Assembly (NCBI RefSeq): GCF_000382365.1
Contig: NZ_KB908232.1
Coordinates: forward strand, 36,362 to 100,361
DNA from: Pannonibacter phragmitetus DSM 14782
Lineage (GTDB): Bacteria > Pseudomonadota > Alphaproteobacteria > Rhizobiales > Stappiaceae
Length of the DNA stretch: 64,000 bases
Direction: 5' to 3'
Under the pieces are notes generated by a model, which saw nothing but the letters and a program-made list of their open reading frames with translations, made no database searches and was not told the DNA's origin. This document shows, in pieces, positions 1-7,935 of the stretch (within the stretch, counting starts at the first letter, position 1; every line of letters starts with the position of its first letter). Made by a program: the position numbers and the translations under genes.

Positions 1-529
1 GCCAGCTCATGGCTTCAGCCACATCTTCGGCGGAAATCTCGAAGCCCGTCGTCTCCAGCCCCGGCGCAGACGGCGCGCAGGAGGGCATCTGCGTGAACAT
101 GTTGATGGGCTGAAGCAGCGATTCGTCATGCATCATCTTCACGCCCGCCAGCCCCAGCACATTGGCGATCTCGTGCGGATCATGGAAGATCGTGGTGGTG
201 CCATGGGGAATGACGGCAGCGGCAAATTCCGCCGGTGTCAGCATGCCGCTTTCCACATGCATGTGGCCATCGAGCAGCCCCGGAATGAGAAAGCGCCCTT
301 CCGCCTCCACCACCTTCGTGCCTTCACCAATGCAGTGCGAGGCATCAGGGCCCACATAGGCAAAGCGGCCTTCACTGACCGCCACCTGCCAGCCATCGAG
401 AACTTCCCGGCTCTGCACGTTGACGAGCCGTCCGCCCCGGATGAGGAGATCCGCAGGCGTCCGCCCCGCCGCCACCGCCACGAGCCGGGGAGCCGTTTCG
501 GCCCAGGATTTGAAGGTGGACTGGCTCAT
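1..529 (-). CDS. ade: Adenine deaminase, N-terminal part (runs off the window)
   Basis: The reverse strand encodes about 176 residues from an ATG at 529, open to the window edge. It shows an amidohydrolase N-terminus: a beta-rich start with ADLLIRGGRLVNVQS, then the metal-binding motif LLDGHMHVES and the motif DPHEIANVLG, which is characteristic of adenine deaminases. The family converts adenine to hypoxanthine with two metal ions for purine salvage. The catalytic core and C-terminal domain lie outside the window. The gene is divergent from the alcohol dehydrogenase, with a 208-base gap in which nothing clear is seen. The family call is firm; completeness cannot be judged. Confidence 0.85.
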   Translation of the reverse strand, partial: MSQSTFKSWAETAPRLVAVAAGRTPADLLIRGGRLVNVQSREVLDGWQVAVSEGRFAYVGPDASHCIGEGTKVVEAEGRFLIPGLLDGHMHVESGMLTPAEFAAAVIPHGTTTIFHDPHEIANVLGLAGVKMMHDESLLQPINMFTQMPSCAPSAPGLETTGFEISAEDVAEAMSW

Positions 530-737
530 GGCGGCAAACTCCTGAAAGAACTGACTGTTGCGCCATGGTTCGGTGCGGCGCCCCGGCTGTCAAGCCACAG
601 TCAGGAGCAAGAAACAACCGGGAATTGATCTGGAGCAAGGCCGGCACCTCCTCTTCACTGGCACTCTCCGTTGCGAACCGCCGCCCTGAAGCATCCGCTC
701 CAGCCGGCACAGCGCATTTTTGCTGGAGGGAGACATC

Positions 738-1760
738 ATGTCTGCGAAGATGAAAGCAGCCGTCGTCAGGGCTTTCGGAGCCCCGCTCGACATCAGCGAG
801 GTTCAGAAGCCGGAAGCAACGGCGGGCAAGATCGTCGTCAAGATGATGGCGAGCGGCGTCTGCCACACCGATCTTCACGCCGCAGAAGGCGACTGGCCGG
901 TGAAGCCCAATCCCCCGTTCATTCCGGGCCATGAAGGCGTCGGCTACGTCTGCGAGGTCGGCTCCGGCGTCAAGGGCGTCAAGGAAGGTGACCGGGTGGG
1001 CGTTCCCTGGCTGCATTCGGCCTGCGGCCATTGCAAGCATTGCATGGGCGGCTGGGAAACCCTTTGCCACGACCAGCACAACACCGGCTACAGCGTCAAC
1101 GGCGGCTTTGCCGAGTATGTGCTCGCGGACCCCGATTATCTGGGCCACCTCCCGGATGGCCTCGACTTTGCGCCCGCAGCGCCCGTGCTCTGCGCCGGCG
1201 TCACTGTCTACAAGGGCCTGAAGGAAACCGAGACCAAGCCCGGTGAAACGGTGGTGATCATCGGTGTCGGCGGCCTCGGCCACATGGCGGTGCAATATGC
1301 CAGGGCCATGGGCATGAAGGTGGTTGCGGTCGATATCAGCGACGACAAGCTGAAGCTGGCCAGCAGCCTTGGCGCAGACCTGACGATCAACGCGCTGACC
1401 ACCGATCCCGTGGCCGAGGTGCAGAAGCTGGGCGGCGCAGAGGGCGTGCTCGTCACCGCCGTCTCCACCAAGTCCTTTGCGCAAGGCTTCGGCATGCTGG
1501 CCCGGCGCGGCACCATGGCGCTATGCGGCCTGCCGCCCGGAGACTTCCCGCTGCCGATCTTCGACACGGTGCTCAACCGCAAGACCATTCGCGGCTCCAT
1601 CGTCGGCACGCGCAATGACTTGGCCGAATCCCTCGCCTTTGCCGCCGACGGCAAGGTGAAGGCACATTACGCCATGGACAAGCTCGACAACATCAACGCG
1701 ATCTTTGACAAGATGCGCGCAGGTCAGATTGATGGCCGCATTGTCATGGACATTTCCTGA
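738..1760 (+). CDS. adhP: Zinc-dependent alcohol dehydrogenase (AdhP type)
   Basis: A 340-residue medium-chain dehydrogenase that would oxidise primary alcohols to aldehydes with NAD. The catalytic zinc region is SGVCHTDLHAAEGDW followed by PGHEGVG. The structural zinc site has four cysteines in CGHCKHCMGGWETLC. The Rossmann loop is GVGGLGHMAVQYA. I chose the ATG at 738 because GGAGGG lies at 725-730 just upstream; a longer reading from TTG at 720 adds six residues without support. Length and motifs match the propanol-preferring AdhP family. It stands alone, divergent from ade, and its true substrate cannot be read from sequence. Confidence 0.9.
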   Translation: MSAKMKAAVVRAFGAPLDISEVQKPEATAGKIVVKMMASGVCHTDLHAAEGDWPVKPNPPFIPGHEGVGYVCEVGSGVKGVKEGDRVGVPWLHSACGHCKHCMGGWETLCHDQHNTGYSVNGGFAEYVLADPDYLGHLPDGLDFAPAAPVLCAGVTVYKGLKETETKPGETVVIIGVGGLGHMAVQYARAMGMKVVAVDISDDKLKLASSLGADLTINALTTDPVAEVQKLGGAEGVLVTAVSTKSFAQGFGMLARRGTMALCGLPPGDFPLPIFDTVLNRKTIRGSIVGTRNDLAESLAFAADGKVKAHYAMDKLDNINAIFDKMRAGQIDGRIVMDIS

Positions 1761-1914
1761 AGACCCCAACCTTCAGGAGATCCCTCCGGCCGCGGGGCCG
1801 GTGCATGAAGGACAGGCTGCGGTTGTCTCACGGCAACAAGCCGCCTATAGTCCCGCGTGTACCGGGGCCGGAGGGCTTTCTTTCTTGCGTGGCTGCGGTG
1901 CACCCCCGCCTTGA

Positions 1915-3066
1915 TTGTCCCCGTTCCGCAGCGTTCCCTTGTCCCGACCTGATCCAGACGAAGACCAGCCCAGCCCGGTACCCCCCGGGACCGAGACTGC
2001 GCGCGCGCTGACACCGGATGTCCTGCGCCGCATCCTCTTTGGCAGCTTGCTGGGGGCCGCAGGCGGCATTCTGTTCTGGCTGGCGCACATGCCGCTGCCG
2101 TGGATGCTGGGCTCCATGCTCTTCACCATGGTGGCCTCGATCTTCGGCGCGCCGATCCTGCCGCCAGGCCGCATCCGTCCTGCGCTTGTGGCTGTCATTG
2201 GCGTTCTGCTCGGCTCCGGCTTTTCACCCGCCCTCATCGGCCAACTGGGCGACTGGGTCATCTCCCTTGGCCTTCTGGCGCTCTATCTCGTTGTCTCCGG
2301 CGTGCTGGCCGTCCCCTTCTACATGAAGGTGGGCGGCTTTGACCGGGTCACGGCCTTCTGCTCCGGCATGCCGGGCGGGCTGATGGAAATGGTCAGCCTC
2401 GGCAAGGACCTCGGCGGAGATGAGCGCAAGATCATTCTCGCCCATGCCGCCCGCATCGTCGTCACCATCAGCCTCATCTCCTTCTGGTTCCGCATCATCG
2501 AGGGCCAGAGCGTGGGCACCGCCATTACCAAAGGCGGCAGTCCGTCCTGGCAGGACCTTGCCATCCTGGGGGCCTGCGGCGTCATCGGCGCCTTTACCGC
2601 GCTGAAACTGCGCCTGCCCGCTGCCACCCTTGTCGGCCCCATGCTGCTGAGCGCCGCCGTGCATGTCACCGGCATCACCACCAGCGCCCCGCCGCAGGGG
2701 CTGGTGATCGCCTGTCAGGTGCTGATGGGCACCATCATGGGCTGCCGGTTCCTAGGCGCCGGCCGGCGCGAGGTGATCCACGCCGTCTCCCTCAGCTTTG
2801 GCGCCACCTTGATGACCCTGCTGGTGACGCTGGCCTTTGCCTTTGGCTTTGGCGCTTTCATCGGCCAGACCACCTCGCAGATCGTGCTGGCCTATGCCCC
2901 CGGCGGCCTCACCGAGATGAGCCTCATTGCGCTGGCCATGAAAGCAGAAGTCGCTTACGTGGCCAGCCACCACATCACCCGCATCGTGCTGCTGATTTCC
3001 TTCGCGCCATTGGTTCTCTCTCTCATCGACCGCCGCCCGCCAGGCCGCATCAAGCCGCGGGACTGA
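1915..3066 (+). CDS. AbrB-family membrane protein
   Basis: A protein of up to 383 residues with about ten hydrophobic segments and an internal duplication. Each half carries a Gly/Pro-rich motif: PLPWMLGSMLFTM with SGMPGGLMEMVSL in the first, and APGGLTEMSLIAL in the second. This is the pattern of the AbrB (AidB regulator) membrane family, whose transport role is poorly established. The start is uncertain: only TTG codons at 1915 and 1939 precede the first membrane segment, and no strong ribosome site is visible. It lies just upstream of phnF in the same direction, separated by a regulatory region, and is probably not part of the phn operon. Confidence 0.75.
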   Translation: MSPFRSVPLSRPDPDEDQPSPVPPGTETARALTPDVLRRILFGSLLGAAGGILFWLAHMPLPWMLGSMLFTMVASIFGAPILPPGRIRPALVAVIGVLLGSGFSPALIGQLGDWVISLGLLALYLVVSGVLAVPFYMKVGGFDRVTAFCSGMPGGLMEMVSLGKDLGGDERKIILAHAARIVVTISLISFWFRIIEGQSVGTAITKGGSPSWQDLAILGACGVIGAFTALKLRLPAATLVGPMLLSAAVHVTGITTSAPPQGLVIACQVLMGTIMGCRFLGAGRREVIHAVSLSFGATLMTLLVTLAFAFGFGAFIGQTTSQIVLAYAPGGLTEMSLIALAMKAEVAYVASHHITRIVLLISFAPLVLSLIDRRPPGRIKPRD

Positions 3067-3182
3067 TCCCTTCTGACTGGCGGCTCGGACCTGAGTTGAT
3101 GCTGGGCGCCATGCCCGAACGCCGGTAGCCTCATGTCAGCAGCCGGTTCACAACGAGCAGAACAGGAAGAACAAAAACGCCC

Positions 3183-3200
3183 GCGTCACGGCCCTGTCAC
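3183..3200 (+). promoter_or_regulatory. Pho-box-like direct repeat upstream of phnF
   Basis: GCGTCAC, a four-base spacer GGCC, then CTGTCAC form two 7-base units with an 11-base period, as in PhoB boxes. TATCAC follows ten bases later (3211-3216) as a possible -10 element, the spacing expected when PhoB replaces the -35 region. Similar repeats lie upstream of phnC and of the chemoreceptor gene. PhoB control is inferred. Confidence 0.55.
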
Positions 3201-3218
3201 CTAAAGCAGCTATCACGC

Positions 3219-3236
3219 AATTCATTCGAATGAATT
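3219..3236. promoter_or_regulatory. Perfect 18-bp palindrome, candidate PhnF operator
   Basis: AATTCATTCGAATGAATT is a perfect palindrome ending 10 bases before the phnF ATG, overlapping the expected transcription start. Related sites occur at 10857-10874 (15 of 18 identical) and 11089-11106 (14 of 18 identical), both in the phn locus. GntR-family regulators bind such palindromes, and PhnF homologues often repress their own operon, so autoregulation is likely. Confidence 0.65.
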
Positions 3237-3246
3237 GGAGGCCTTG

Positions 3247-3987
3247 ATGGCGCGTGAAACGTGGCAATCGATCCGGGACCGGCTGGCAGCTGACATTCTC
3301 TCAGGCGTTCTTGCACCGGAAACGCAACTGCCGACCGAGCCGGAACTCTGCGCCGAATTTGGAGCGGGCCGGCATTCCGTGCGCCGCGCCATCGCCGCGC
3401 TGGCCGTCGAGGGCAAGCTGCGGGTCGAGCAGGGACGCGGGACATTCGTTGAAAGCGCGCCTCTCATCAACTACCAGATCGGCCACCGCACCCGCTTCCG
3501 CCAGAACCTGATCAGCCAGGGCGTGACGCCTGCGGGCGAACAGGTCTCCGATGATGTGATCCCCGCGCCGCGCCGGGTTGCCGAAGCGCTCGGCCTGCCG
3601 GAAGGAACGCCGGTTCACCGGCTGATGCGCCGCGGCCTTGCCGATGACGTGCCGGTAAATCTCAGCTTTGTCTACCATCCGCAGGCGCTGTTCCCGGACA
3701 TGGCCGGGCAGCGCCGCGCGGGCCTGTCCGTCACCGATGTCTACCGCTCGCATGGCATCACCGACTACCTGCGCAAGAGCACCACCATCTACGCCCGCCG
3801 CCCGACGGCGGAAGAAGCCCGCCTGCTGAAACAGCACCAGGACCAGCCGGTTCTGGCCGTGACCAAGACCGATGTGGATCTGACCGGGCGGCCCATCGGC
3901 TATTCCCAGGCCATCTGGGCTGCCGGGCGCGTGCAATTCACCTTCGATCTTCCCCCCGAAACCGGGAGCCCGGACCAGAATGACTGA
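3247..3987 (+). CDS. phnF: Phosphonate operon GntR-type repressor PhnF
   Basis: A 246-residue regulator. The N-terminal winged helix-turn-helix (about 10-75) has the GntR signature LPTEPELCAEFGAGRHSVRRA and RVEQGRGTFV. The C-terminal UTRA-type ligand domain (about 90-240) has LMRRGLADDVPVNLS and the end VQFTFDL typical of PhnF. The ATG at 3247 follows GGAGG at 3237-3241. The stop overlaps the phnG start, so it is the first gene of phnFGHIJKLM. It probably represses this unit, and perhaps phnCDEE, through the nearby palindromes. The effector is unknown. Confidence 0.93.
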   Translation: MARETWQSIRDRLAADILSGVLAPETQLPTEPELCAEFGAGRHSVRRAIAALAVEGKLRVEQGRGTFVESAPLINYQIGHRTRFRQNLISQGVTPAGEQVSDDVIPAPRRVAEALGLPEGTPVHRLMRRGLADDVPVNLSFVYHPQALFPDMAGQRRAGLSVTDVYRSHGITDYLRKSTTIYARRPTAEEARLLKQHQDQPVLAVTKTDVDLTGRPIGYSQAIWAAGRVQFTFDLPPETGSPDQND

Positions 3988-4450
3988 CACTGCCCAGCCT
4001 GCCCTTGCACAGCAACCTGGCGCCGCCGCCCCCGATCACGGCGCCATGCTGACAGCCCTTTCCCACGCCTGCGCGGACAGCGTGAAGCACTTCGCCGAAA
4101 GCCTGCTGCCGGTGCTGGGTGCCATTGACGTGCTGCGCAGCCGCACCGGCCTCGTCATGCTGCCCTTCCGCGACACGGTGAAGGGCACCGACTTTCACCT
4201 TGGTGAGGTTCTTGTGGCGGAAGCCGAGGTCCGCCTGACCGGTCACGGCTCCACCGGCTATGGCATGGTCACGGGGCGCGATCTCGAATGGGCCATGGCC
4301 ATGGCCCTGATTGACGCTGCAGCCGCCGCCGGGATTGAGCCCGCAGCCATCAGTGCCTTCGTTGCCGAAACCATCGAGGCCAATGCCGCCCGCGACCGGC
4401 AAAGCCTTTGCGCCATCGAGGCGACACGCGTCGACATGGAAACCTTCTGA
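3980..4450 (+). CDS. phnG: C-P lyase core subunit PhnG
   Basis: A 156-residue PhnG with the family core VLRSRTGLVMLPFRDTVKGTDFHLGEVLVAEAEV and GRDLEWAMAMALIDAA. PhnG is part of the PhnGHIJ complex and is needed with PhnI, PhnH and PhnL to form the ribose 1-phosphonate 5-triphosphate nucleoside intermediate. Its ATG overlaps the end of phnF, indicating translational coupling. The N-terminal 20 residues are Ala/Pro-rich and variable. The length fits the family. Confidence 0.93.
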   Translation: MTDTAQPALAQQPGAAAPDHGAMLTALSHACADSVKHFAESLLPVLGAIDVLRSRTGLVMLPFRDTVKGTDFHLGEVLVAEAEVRLTGHGSTGYGMVTGRDLEWAMAMALIDAAAAAGIEPAAISAFVAETIEANAARDRQSLCAIEATRVDMETF

Positions 4451-4478
4451 TCCCCCTATTCCTCAAGGAGGCCCGGTC

Positions 4479-5051
4479 ATGGGTGCCCTGCCCGCCAGTT
4501 CACATGCCCTCATCACAGCGCCTTTGCGGGGTGAGGATGAAATCCGCGACAATGCTGCCTTCGAGGCGATCCTCTGGGCGCTGAGCCGCCCCGGTGATGT
4601 GCGCCATCTGCCCGAACCCGGCCCGCGCACCATCCTTCTCGCGCTCATCGACCGGGAATGCCGGGTCCATGCCGATGACCCGGTGATTGCCGGGCTTGCA
4701 GCGCAGACGGGTGCAACGCTTGCCCCGCTGCATGAGGCCTGCCACGTGTTCCTGCAACTGGACCCTCGCGCAGATGCGGCCCGGCTTGCCGCCCTGAAGA
4801 CCGGCTCCGCACTCTACCCGGACGAGGGCGCGACCATTGTCACCGAAGCCCGCCTGGGCGAAGGCCAGCGCCTGCGCCTGTCGGGCCCCGGCATCGAAAC
4901 CACGCGCGAGATCGCTGTCGCCGGCCTGCCACAGGGCTTTTTTGCCCTGCGCAATGACCTGTGCCGCTACCCGCTCGGCTTTGACCTCTTCATCGCCGAT
5001 GGCAGCAAGGTGATGGGCCTGCCGCGCTCAACCCGGATCGAGGTGCTCTGA
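4479..5051 (+). CDS. phnH: C-P lyase core subunit PhnH
   Basis: A 190-residue PhnH. Recognisable elements are FEAILWALSRPGDVRHLPEP near the N-terminus, a central segment ending SALYPDEGATIV, and the C-terminal LRNDLCRYPLGFDLFI followed by LPRSTRIEV. PhnH is a PLP-transferase-like fold subunit that dimerises in the C-P lyase core but has no known catalytic site. The ATG at 4479 follows AAGGAGG at 4466-4472; the open frame extends upstream into phnG without support. The stop overlaps the phnI ATG. Confidence 0.93.
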   Translation: MGALPASSHALITAPLRGEDEIRDNAAFEAILWALSRPGDVRHLPEPGPRTILLALIDRECRVHADDPVIAGLAAQTGATLAPLHEACHVFLQLDPRADAARLAALKTGSALYPDEGATIVTEARLGEGQRLRLSGPGIETTREIAVAGLPQGFFALRNDLCRYPLGFDLFIADGSKVMGLPRSTRIEVL

Positions 5052-6175
5052 TGGCTTATGTCGCAACCCGTGGCGGGGAAAGGGCTATTGACCAGTCCGA
5101 GAGGCTCTACAGGGCCGGAATGGGCACCATTGGCGCGGACCGCGTGGCGGAGATCCGCCAGTCCCTGCCCTGGCTGATCGGCCGGGTCATGGGCGAGGCC
5201 TCGCTTTATGAGGAGGATCTGGCGGCGCTGGCGCTGGCCCAGTCCGGCGGCGACCTCTATGAGGCCGTGCTGCTGCTGCGGGCCTGGCGCACCACGCAGC
5301 CGCGCCTTGCCATTGCCGAAACGGTGACGCAGGATCAGCTCTTCACCCACCGCCGCATCTCTGCCGCCTTCAAGGATATTCCCGGCGGCCAGATTCTTGG
5401 GCCCTCGCTCGACTATTCCCACCGGCTGCTGGCCACCGGCGTGCTGGAAGGCCGCCCTCTTGTGCCGGAGCCGGTTGAGCCGGCGCCCCTGCCCGCTCCC
5501 GCCCGCCAGCCGTCTCTGGCCGCCTGGCAGAAGGCGCAGGGCCTCGTCGCCGATCCGGCGCGCGAAGAGGTGGCACCGGACGATATTCCCGACCTGACAC
5601 GCGAGCCGCTGCTGTTCCCGGCCAAACGCGCCCACACGCTGCAAAGCCTTGCCCGGGCCGACACCGGCGGCGTTCTGGCACTGGGCTATTCCGCCATGCG
5701 CGGCTACGGCAACGCGCATCCGACGGTCAACGAACTGCGCCTTGCTGAAGCGGAGGTGACTGTCCGTCATCCGTGCGGCACCCTGTTCAGCGCCGGGCGG
5801 GTCAAGGTCTCTCAGGCCGAAGTCACCTCCAAGGGCAAGTCGGGCCAGCTCGACCTTGGCTTCTGCGCCACGCTGGGCTGGAACGAGATCAAGGTCATCG
5901 CCGGAGCGACCCTCGACCTCAACGCTCCGGAAGCGCCGCAGAATTCGCCGGTGAACGAGGAATTCTTCCTCTATCACACCGAGCCGGTGGAGGCCTCCGG
6001 CTTCTGCATCCACTTCAAGCTGCCCCACTATGTCACCTTCCAGTCGGCGCTGGATGCCCTGCGCGACGCCAAGTCGAAGGCCACCGGGGGGAATGCTGCC
6101 GGGGCGAAGACGGCACCCGATCCCGTATCTGGCGCCGCACCGGAGCCGGCCATCACCGGGGAGATTTCCGCATGA
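5051..6175 (+). CDS. phnI: C-P lyase core subunit PhnI
   Basis: A 374-residue PhnI, the nucleosidase-like subunit that attaches the phosphonate to ribose triphosphate with displacement of the base. Typical features are the start MAYVATRGGERAID, the block LFTHRRISAAFKDIPGGQIL with LGPSLDYSHRLL, and the C-terminal part GYGNAHPTVNELRLAEAEV and VNEEFFLYHTEPVEASGFC. It is slightly longer than usual because of an Ala/Pro-rich tail after residue 340. Start and stop codons overlap those of phnH and phnJ, consistent with stoichiometric coupled translation of the core complex. Confidence 0.94.
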   Translation: MAYVATRGGERAIDQSERLYRAGMGTIGADRVAEIRQSLPWLIGRVMGEASLYEEDLAALALAQSGGDLYEAVLLLRAWRTTQPRLAIAETVTQDQLFTHRRISAAFKDIPGGQILGPSLDYSHRLLATGVLEGRPLVPEPVEPAPLPAPARQPSLAAWQKAQGLVADPAREEVAPDDIPDLTREPLLFPAKRAHTLQSLARADTGGVLALGYSAMRGYGNAHPTVNELRLAEAEVTVRHPCGTLFSAGRVKVSQAEVTSKGKSGQLDLGFCATLGWNEIKVIAGATLDLNAPEAPQNSPVNEEFFLYHTEPVEASGFCIHFKLPHYVTFQSALDALRDAKSKATGGNAAGAKTAPDPVSGAAPEPAITGEISA

Positions 6176-7089
6176 CCAGCCTTGCCAGCCTGACCAAGCC
6201 CTGGAAGGCGTTCTCCTACGGCTTCCTGGATGCCTCCGCCAAGCGTGAACTGCGCCGCAAGATGCTGAAGGCCGTCGCCGTGCCCGGCTGCCAGATGCCC
6301 TATGCCAGCCGAGAGGTGCCCATTGCCCGCGGCTGGGGAACCGGCGGCCTGCAGGTGACGCTGACGCTGCTGAAGCCCTCGTCCGTCGTCAAGGTCATCG
6401 ACCAGGGCGCCGATGACAGCGTCAACGCCGCTTCGATCCGCAAGTTCCTCGCCCGCGTCTCGGGCGCTGGTGAGACCTGGGACACGGGCGAAGCCACCAT
6501 CCTGCAGTCCCGCCACAGGGTGCCGGAGGAGATCCTGCGGGAGGACCAGATCCTTGTCCTGCAGGTGCCGAACCCGGAGCCCTTGCGCCCCGTCGAGCCG
6601 AACATGTCGGTGGCCCGGCAGATGCACGCTGATGCCGACTATGGCCGCCTCTGGCTGACCCTTTACGAGCAGATGGTCCGCTCTGGCCGCATCATGCAGG
6701 GCGCGGCCTATCCCAGCCTTGTCAACGGCCGCCATGTGATGACGCCCTCGCCGATCCCGCGCTGGGATGTGCCGAAACTTCACATGGCGCGGCATCTGAC
6801 CTTCCTTTCCGCCGGCCGCGAGAAGCGCCTTTATGCCGTGCCACCCTATACGAAGGTGGAGCCGCTGGTCTTCTCGGATGTGCCCTACAAGGTCGAGGAG
6901 CACCAGCCGCTCACCTGCCACCGCTCCGGCGTGACAGGTTATTTCATGAACGAGATCCCGCAGGACGATGGCAGCTCCTCCTTCGAGGTGTCCGACAGCC
7001 ATTTCGGCATCAAAGCCATCCGCCGCAGCGAAGGCGAAGCCATCCCGGACATCGGGACCTGGTACAAGAACGGGGAGTTCCGCACATGA
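6172..7089 (+). CDS. phnJ: PhnJ-family C-P lyase subunit lacking canonical cysteines
   Basis: A 305-residue protein that aligns along its length with PhnJ: KAVAVPGCQMPYASREVP, GWGTGGLQVT, KVIDQGADDSVNA, SPIPRWDVPKLHM and GREKRLYAVPPYTKVEPL. PhnJ is the radical-SAM enzyme that cleaves the C-P bond. Characterised PhnJ uses three cysteines for a [4Fe-4S] cluster and a fourth as thiyl radical, in a C-terminal region of form CxxC...VCSDTDYC (recalled from E. coli). Here that region reads TCHRSGVTGY and later FEVSDSHFG, and the whole chain has only two cysteines (40 and 249). The radical glycine (Gly39 in VPGCQ) is kept. The frame is open and coupled to phnI and phnK, so a simple frameshift does not explain it. 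It may be inactive, or use another chemistry or cluster ligation. Confidence 0.88.
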   Translation: MTSLASLTKPWKAFSYGFLDASAKRELRRKMLKAVAVPGCQMPYASREVPIARGWGTGGLQVTLTLLKPSSVVKVIDQGADDSVNAASIRKFLARVSGAGETWDTGEATILQSRHRVPEEILREDQILVLQVPNPEPLRPVEPNMSVARQMHADADYGRLWLTLYEQMVRSGRIMQGAAYPSLVNGRHVMTPSPIPRWDVPKLHMARHLTFLSAGREKRLYAVPPYTKVEPLVFSDVPYKVEEHQPLTCHRSGVTGYFMNEIPQDDGSSSFEVSDSHFGIKAIRRSEGEAIPDIGTWYKNGEFRT

Positions 7090-7916
7090 CCGTCCAAAGC
7101 CCCGCTCAGCGCATCGAGGCCGCGCCCCGGCTGATGACCATTCCCCCGCTCCTCACCATGCGCGGCATTTCCCGCCGCTTTGGCGGGGTCACCGCCCTCG
7201 ACGGTGTTGATGCCACCGTCTATCCCGGCGAAGTTCTGGGCATCGTCGGCGAGAGCGGTTCGGGCAAGTCGACGCTGCTGCGCATGATGAACCTCGAGGA
7301 CACGCCCGGCAGCGGCACCTATCATCTCAATCTGCCAGGGCCTGACGGAGCGGGTCTGACCGGCAACCTGTTCGACCTCGGCCGGTTCGAGCGCCGGATG
7401 CTCTGCGCCCGCAACATCGGCATCGTCTACCAGAACCCGCACCTCGGCCTGCTGATGCGCCACTCCTCGTCGGGCAATGTGGCCGAACGGCTACTGGTGG
7501 CCGGGGAGCGCAGCTTCAAGGTGCTGCGCGGCAAGGCAAGGGATGCACTCGACGCCTCGGAATTCCCGCTGGAGCGCATGGACGCCCGGCCCATCGAACT
7601 GTCCGGCGGCATGCAGCAGCGCGTCCAGCTGGCCAAGGCCATCGCGCTGGAACCCTCGCTGCTGCTGCTCGACGAGCCCACCACCGGCCTCGATGTCTCG
7701 GTGCAGGCGCTGGTGCTGGACACGCTGAAGCGTCTTCAGCGCGACCGCGCCATCACCATGGTCATCGTCTCGCATGATCTGGGCGTCATCCACACCATGG
7801 CAGACCGCGTCATGGTGATGCGCCGTGGCAAGGTGGTGGAACAGGGGCTCGTCGACCAGGTGTTCCAGGATCCGCAGCACGAGTACACCCAGCAGCTCGT
7901 GCAGGCCAAACTTTGA
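7086..7916 (+). CDS. phnK: C-P lyase ATP-binding subunit PhnK
   Basis: A 276-residue ABC-type ATPase of the C-P lyase, not a transporter subunit. Walker A is GESGSGKSTLL (about 50-60), the Q-loop region is IVYQNPHLGLLMRHS, the signature is LSGGMQQRVQLAKA and Walker B is LLLLDEPTTGLDVSVQ. The segment NPHLGLLMRHSSSGNVAERL is typical of PhnK. It binds the PhnGHIJ core at PhnJ and, with PhnL, is needed for turnover in vivo. The start overlaps phnJ by four bases. All ATPase motifs are intact, in contrast to the altered PhnJ. Confidence 0.93.
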   Translation: MTVQSPAQRIEAAPRLMTIPPLLTMRGISRRFGGVTALDGVDATVYPGEVLGIVGESGSGKSTLLRMMNLEDTPGSGTYHLNLPGPDGAGLTGNLFDLGRFERRMLCARNIGIVYQNPHLGLLMRHSSSGNVAERLLVAGERSFKVLRGKARDALDASEFPLERMDARPIELSGGMQQRVQLAKAIALEPSLLLLDEPTTGLDVSVQALVLDTLKRLQRDRAITMVIVSHDLGVIHTMADRVMVMRRGKVVEQGLVDQVFQDPQHEYTQQLVQAKL

Positions 7917-7935
7917 CAACAAGGAACCAGTCCGC

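Noticed and set aside
372..1484. Long reverse-strand frame of 370 codons opposite the alcohol dehydrogenase
   Set aside because: It is antisense to a well-recognised adh gene, has no family motifs and is a GC-rich shadow.
6900..7089. Frameshift in phnJ as explanation for missing cysteines
   Set aside because: The segment FEVSDSHFG still aligns in frame with the usual VCSDTDYC region, and start and stop overlaps with neighbours are preserved, so a frameshift is not supported.
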